DNA of 64,000 nucleotides, taken from positions 209,081 through 273,080 of the forward strand of contig JAHHIA010000011.1 of assembly GCA_019359045.1 (NCBI GenBank), in the 5' to 3' direction. Within the stretch, counting starts at the first letter, position 1; each line of letters opens with the position of its first letter. This document shows, one piece after another, positions 62,294 through 64,000 of the stretch. The notes under the pieces were generated by a model, which saw nothing but the letters and a program-made list of their open reading frames with translations, was not told the origin of the DNA and made no database searches. A program made the translations under genes and the position numbers. The stretch is from Scytolyngbya sp. HA4215-MV1 (GTDB lineage: Bacteria > Cyanobacteriota > Cyanobacteriia > Leptolyngbyales > Leptolyngbyaceae).

Positions 62294-62632
62294 CTAGTCA
62301 AGCGCCAGATGGAGTTTTAGCGCCGCATCGACCAGTGCCATTATCTCCTTACTTAAACGACCTGCTACGGTTGTGTCCAGGCGTTGGGTAGAAATGGTGC
62401 GGATCTGCTGTGCTTGTATCTTAGAAGGTTTGGGTAATCCGCTATCCTGCGGTTGAATCAGGACTTCAAACGGATAAATCCGGCTCACATTGGAAGTAAT
62501 CGGCAGGACAGTCACAGTGCTGGCAGCCCGGTTATTGGCATCATTGCTGACCAGCAAAACCGGACGCCGTTTTGCCGTCTCAGAACCAACTGTGGGGTTG
62601 AGGTCAGCATAGTAAATCTCACCACGTTTCAT
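62294..62632 (-). CDS. PemK/MazF family toxin
   Basis: A 112-residue endoribonuclease toxin: MKRGEIYYADLNPTVGSETAKRRPVLLVSNDANNRAASTVTVLPITSN and LPKPSKIQAQQIRTISTQRL with the conserved basic loop. It overlaps the preceding antitoxin by 14 bp. Confidence 0.95.
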   Translation of the reverse strand: MKRGEIYYADLNPTVGSETAKRRPVLLVSNDANNRAASTVTVLPITSNVSRIYPFEVLIQPQDSGLPKPSKIQAQQIRTISTQRLDTTVAGRLSKEIMALVDAALKLHLALD

Positions 62633-62864
62633 CGCTCAACCCATCAGCGATCGTACTTTCCCACTCTGGATCAACGTCTTGAGCCGCCTGTCGATAAGCC
62701 TCCTCTAGCTCCTGCATCCGCAGCAACTCTAACGCTCGTTCAATCACTTGAGAGCGCGACTTGCACTGGTGAGCCACCTTATAGGTTTCAATGAACTGCA
62801 CCAGAGGGATGGGCAAAGAAACGGACAGTTTTTCAGCCTGCATCGTCACACCATCGGTAAGCAA
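62619..62864 (-). CDS. Ribbon-helix-helix antitoxin of the PemK/MazF pair
   Basis: An 81-residue protein: AEKLSVSLPIPLVQFIETYKVAHQCKSRSQVIERALELLRMQELEEAYRQAAQDVDPEWESTIADGLSDETW. The first half is a CopG/RHH DNA-binding domain, the acidic end should wrap the toxin. It likely represses its own promoter. Confidence 0.93.
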   Translation of the reverse strand: MLTDGVTMQAEKLSVSLPIPLVQFIETYKVAHQCKSRSQVIERALELLRMQELEEAYRQAAQDVDPEWESTIADGLSDETW

Positions 62865-63043
62865 CTATCTTCCTACCAAGAGTAGCGCGATAGGTAGGAA
62901 AACGCTACTTACTCTTTTTATAAAATCTCAAGGGTTTGATCATCTCCTGAGCCTATAGCTATTCCTAAGTCATATTATATTTTGATCAATTTAAAACTAT
63001 TGAACATCGCAACTTAAGTATTAGACGATGCAATACATTCTGT

Positions 63044-63875
63044 TTATAGAAATTGCTTCAGTTTAGACATTAAATATCTTGCTATTCTTCCAAATTCAGA
63101 GTATCTTGCCAGCAATTTTAAATAGTTTGATGTTGGCTTAAAATAGTCTCCTAGTGCATCGCTTTTGCTTTCTATAGTAAAAATCTCTATCCTGGCAATT
63201 GCTTGTTCCTCCAGAAAAATGAATGCGGAACCTGTTGAGGCAATGGCTTCTATACTTTTGTCAATAAACAGTTTTTTCCCTCCCTTAACGAACCTCACAA
63301 GTATTTCATTCTTTTCATTTTTAGATTCACTTCTTTTCCTTTTAGATTTTTTGTTTCTCTTCTTAGTAATTGGTTTCTTTTTCAGATCTTTTAGTCTTTT
63401 TTGGACTTCCTGAATAATATCTTCAATATACTTCTCGTTTTTAATGAATTCATCTTCTTGTAGATATACGATGTAAAAATTTTCTTCTGGAAATTTATTA
63501 ACCTTGAAAATAGAAGGCTTATTGGACTTTAAAAGATTAAAATCAATATCTCCAAGGTTTATTTCTTTTACAATGTAACATTTCTCGACACGTCCATAGT
63601 ATAAAGTTTTCCCAAATATATATACATAAGATTCTTTATCTTTATCTAAAACTTCTAAAAAATCAGTGTTTTTTTCTATGTTATTTGTCGGGATAGGAGC
63701 AAAGTTTTTTAAATTGGAAAAAGAATACATCCAAGGAATAGAAAAAACTAGCTCGACTATACTTAAATAATCTTTATCAACTATATTTTCCTCAAAATTA
63801 TCTTCTGAATCCGCTGTATTTTTATCATGAATATATACAAATAATTGTTCGAAAATATTCCTTGATGATGATTTT
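63044..63875 (-). pseudogene. Hypothetical gene cut by an IS1 element
   Basis: The frame ends at 63044 and is open without ATG/GTG/TTG before 63730, but clearly continues upstream (NIFEQLFVYIHDKNTADSED...SIVELVFSIPWMYSF) up to 63875, where the IS end begins. So the 5' end has been removed. The visible 277 residues are AT-rich, with a Lys/Arg-rich stretch (KKKPITKKRNKKSKRKR) in the middle and no domain I recognise. ATG 63730 could still serve a 228-residue product. Confidence 0.6.
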
Positions 63876-64000
63876 GGTAGTGCGTCAGGCTAATGTGGGA
63901 TTGATAACATAGAGAGGAAGCTCGACTGGGATCAAAGTGATGGAATGCCCACTGTGCGGTCATATCAAAGCTCATAAGCATGGCAAGATGCCCAATGGTC
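63876..64000 (+). mobile_element. IS1-family insertion sequence, left end
   Basis: The left end begins with GGTAGTGCGTCAGGC-like inverted repeat at about 63876 and continues past the window. Cyanobacterial IS1 elements have similar ends. It is inserted in the hypothetical gene to its left. Confidence 0.7.
63940..64000 (+). CDS. IS1-family transposase, N-terminal part (continues beyond window)
   Basis: ATG 63940 opens MECPLCGHIKAHKHGKMPNG, the zinc-finger start (Cys-x2-Cys) typical of InsA-like IS1 transposases. Only 20 residues are visible. Confidence 0.8.
   Translation, partial: MECPLCGHIKAHKHGKMPNG

Noticed and set aside
63781..63981. 66-codon minus frame across the IS end
   Set aside because: It runs antisense through the IS1 transposase start and the inverted repeat, so it is an artefact of the junction.

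Overview
The window looks like a chromosomal segment of a filamentous or Leptolyngbya-like cyanobacterium. The palindrome GCGATCGC and its GATCGC half-sites (HIP1-type) recur throughout. Many products belong to families common in cyanobacteria: CHAT-TPR, CHASE2 and FecR proteins, Uma2 nucleases, a TAT-type BMP lipoprotein, and heptanucleotide tandem repeats (STRR-type) lodged inside genes. I see no rRNA, tRNA or CRISPR array.

About 1-38.9 kb is ordinary chromosome. It opens with a cell-envelope group: the 5' part of a CHASE2 sensor, a FecR-domain protein, an outer-membrane beta-barrel protein and, divergently, a second FecR protein with a long Asn-Pro-Asn repeat tail. Next come a sugar-type solute-binding lipoprotein, a damaged-looking ParA/ParB-like pair, ilvD, a ferredoxin-fused nucleotide cyclase, a PPC-domain protein, pbpC, a CHAT-TPR protease-like protein, a MAPEG protein, yajQ, a histone-deacetylase-family enzyme, a giant NTPase with anchor-D/Ig-like repeats, a BMP-family lipoprotein, a SRPBCC protein, a polysaccharide deacetylase fused to a phosphodiester glycosidase, a GH57 branching enzyme, a LysR regulator divergent from a sigma-70-like protein, a fused 5-oxoprolinase, and tex. 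Three of these enzymes (solute-binding protein, PbpC, oxoprolinase) carry in-frame inserts made of 7-bp repeats.

About 38.9-64 kb is an accessory island. It holds two MITE-like elements around a nuclease-like gene; toxin-antitoxin pieces (BrnT/BrnA, PIN, PemK and orphan antitoxins); a candidate two-gene nuclease system (PD-(D/E)XK protein overlapping a TOPRIM protein, 44.2-45.3 kb); a membrane Het-C/vWFD protein; a 21-bp-period array of seven 13-bp palindromes in a divergent promoter region (48.85-48.99 kb); two Uma2 proteins; and long imperfect direct repeats. Its right half has a type I restriction-modification remnant (frameshifted hsdM, intact hsdS, an extra hsdS tail, no hsdR in view) interleaved with toxin-antitoxin pairs and an HNH nuclease pair. 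The right edge is an IS1-family element that has cut a hypothetical gene.

The most striking unit is 51.06-55.19 kb: an SPFH/flotillin-like coiled-coil membrane protein, a GTA/phage-type 3-TM holin and a multidomain murein hydrolase (PG-binding, lysozyme-like and CHAP domains). It forms a compact lysis-like operon with no other phage gene around it. I regard it as the best candidate for an undescribed system (programmed lysis, or release of a particle or toxin). This is inference from domain content and order.
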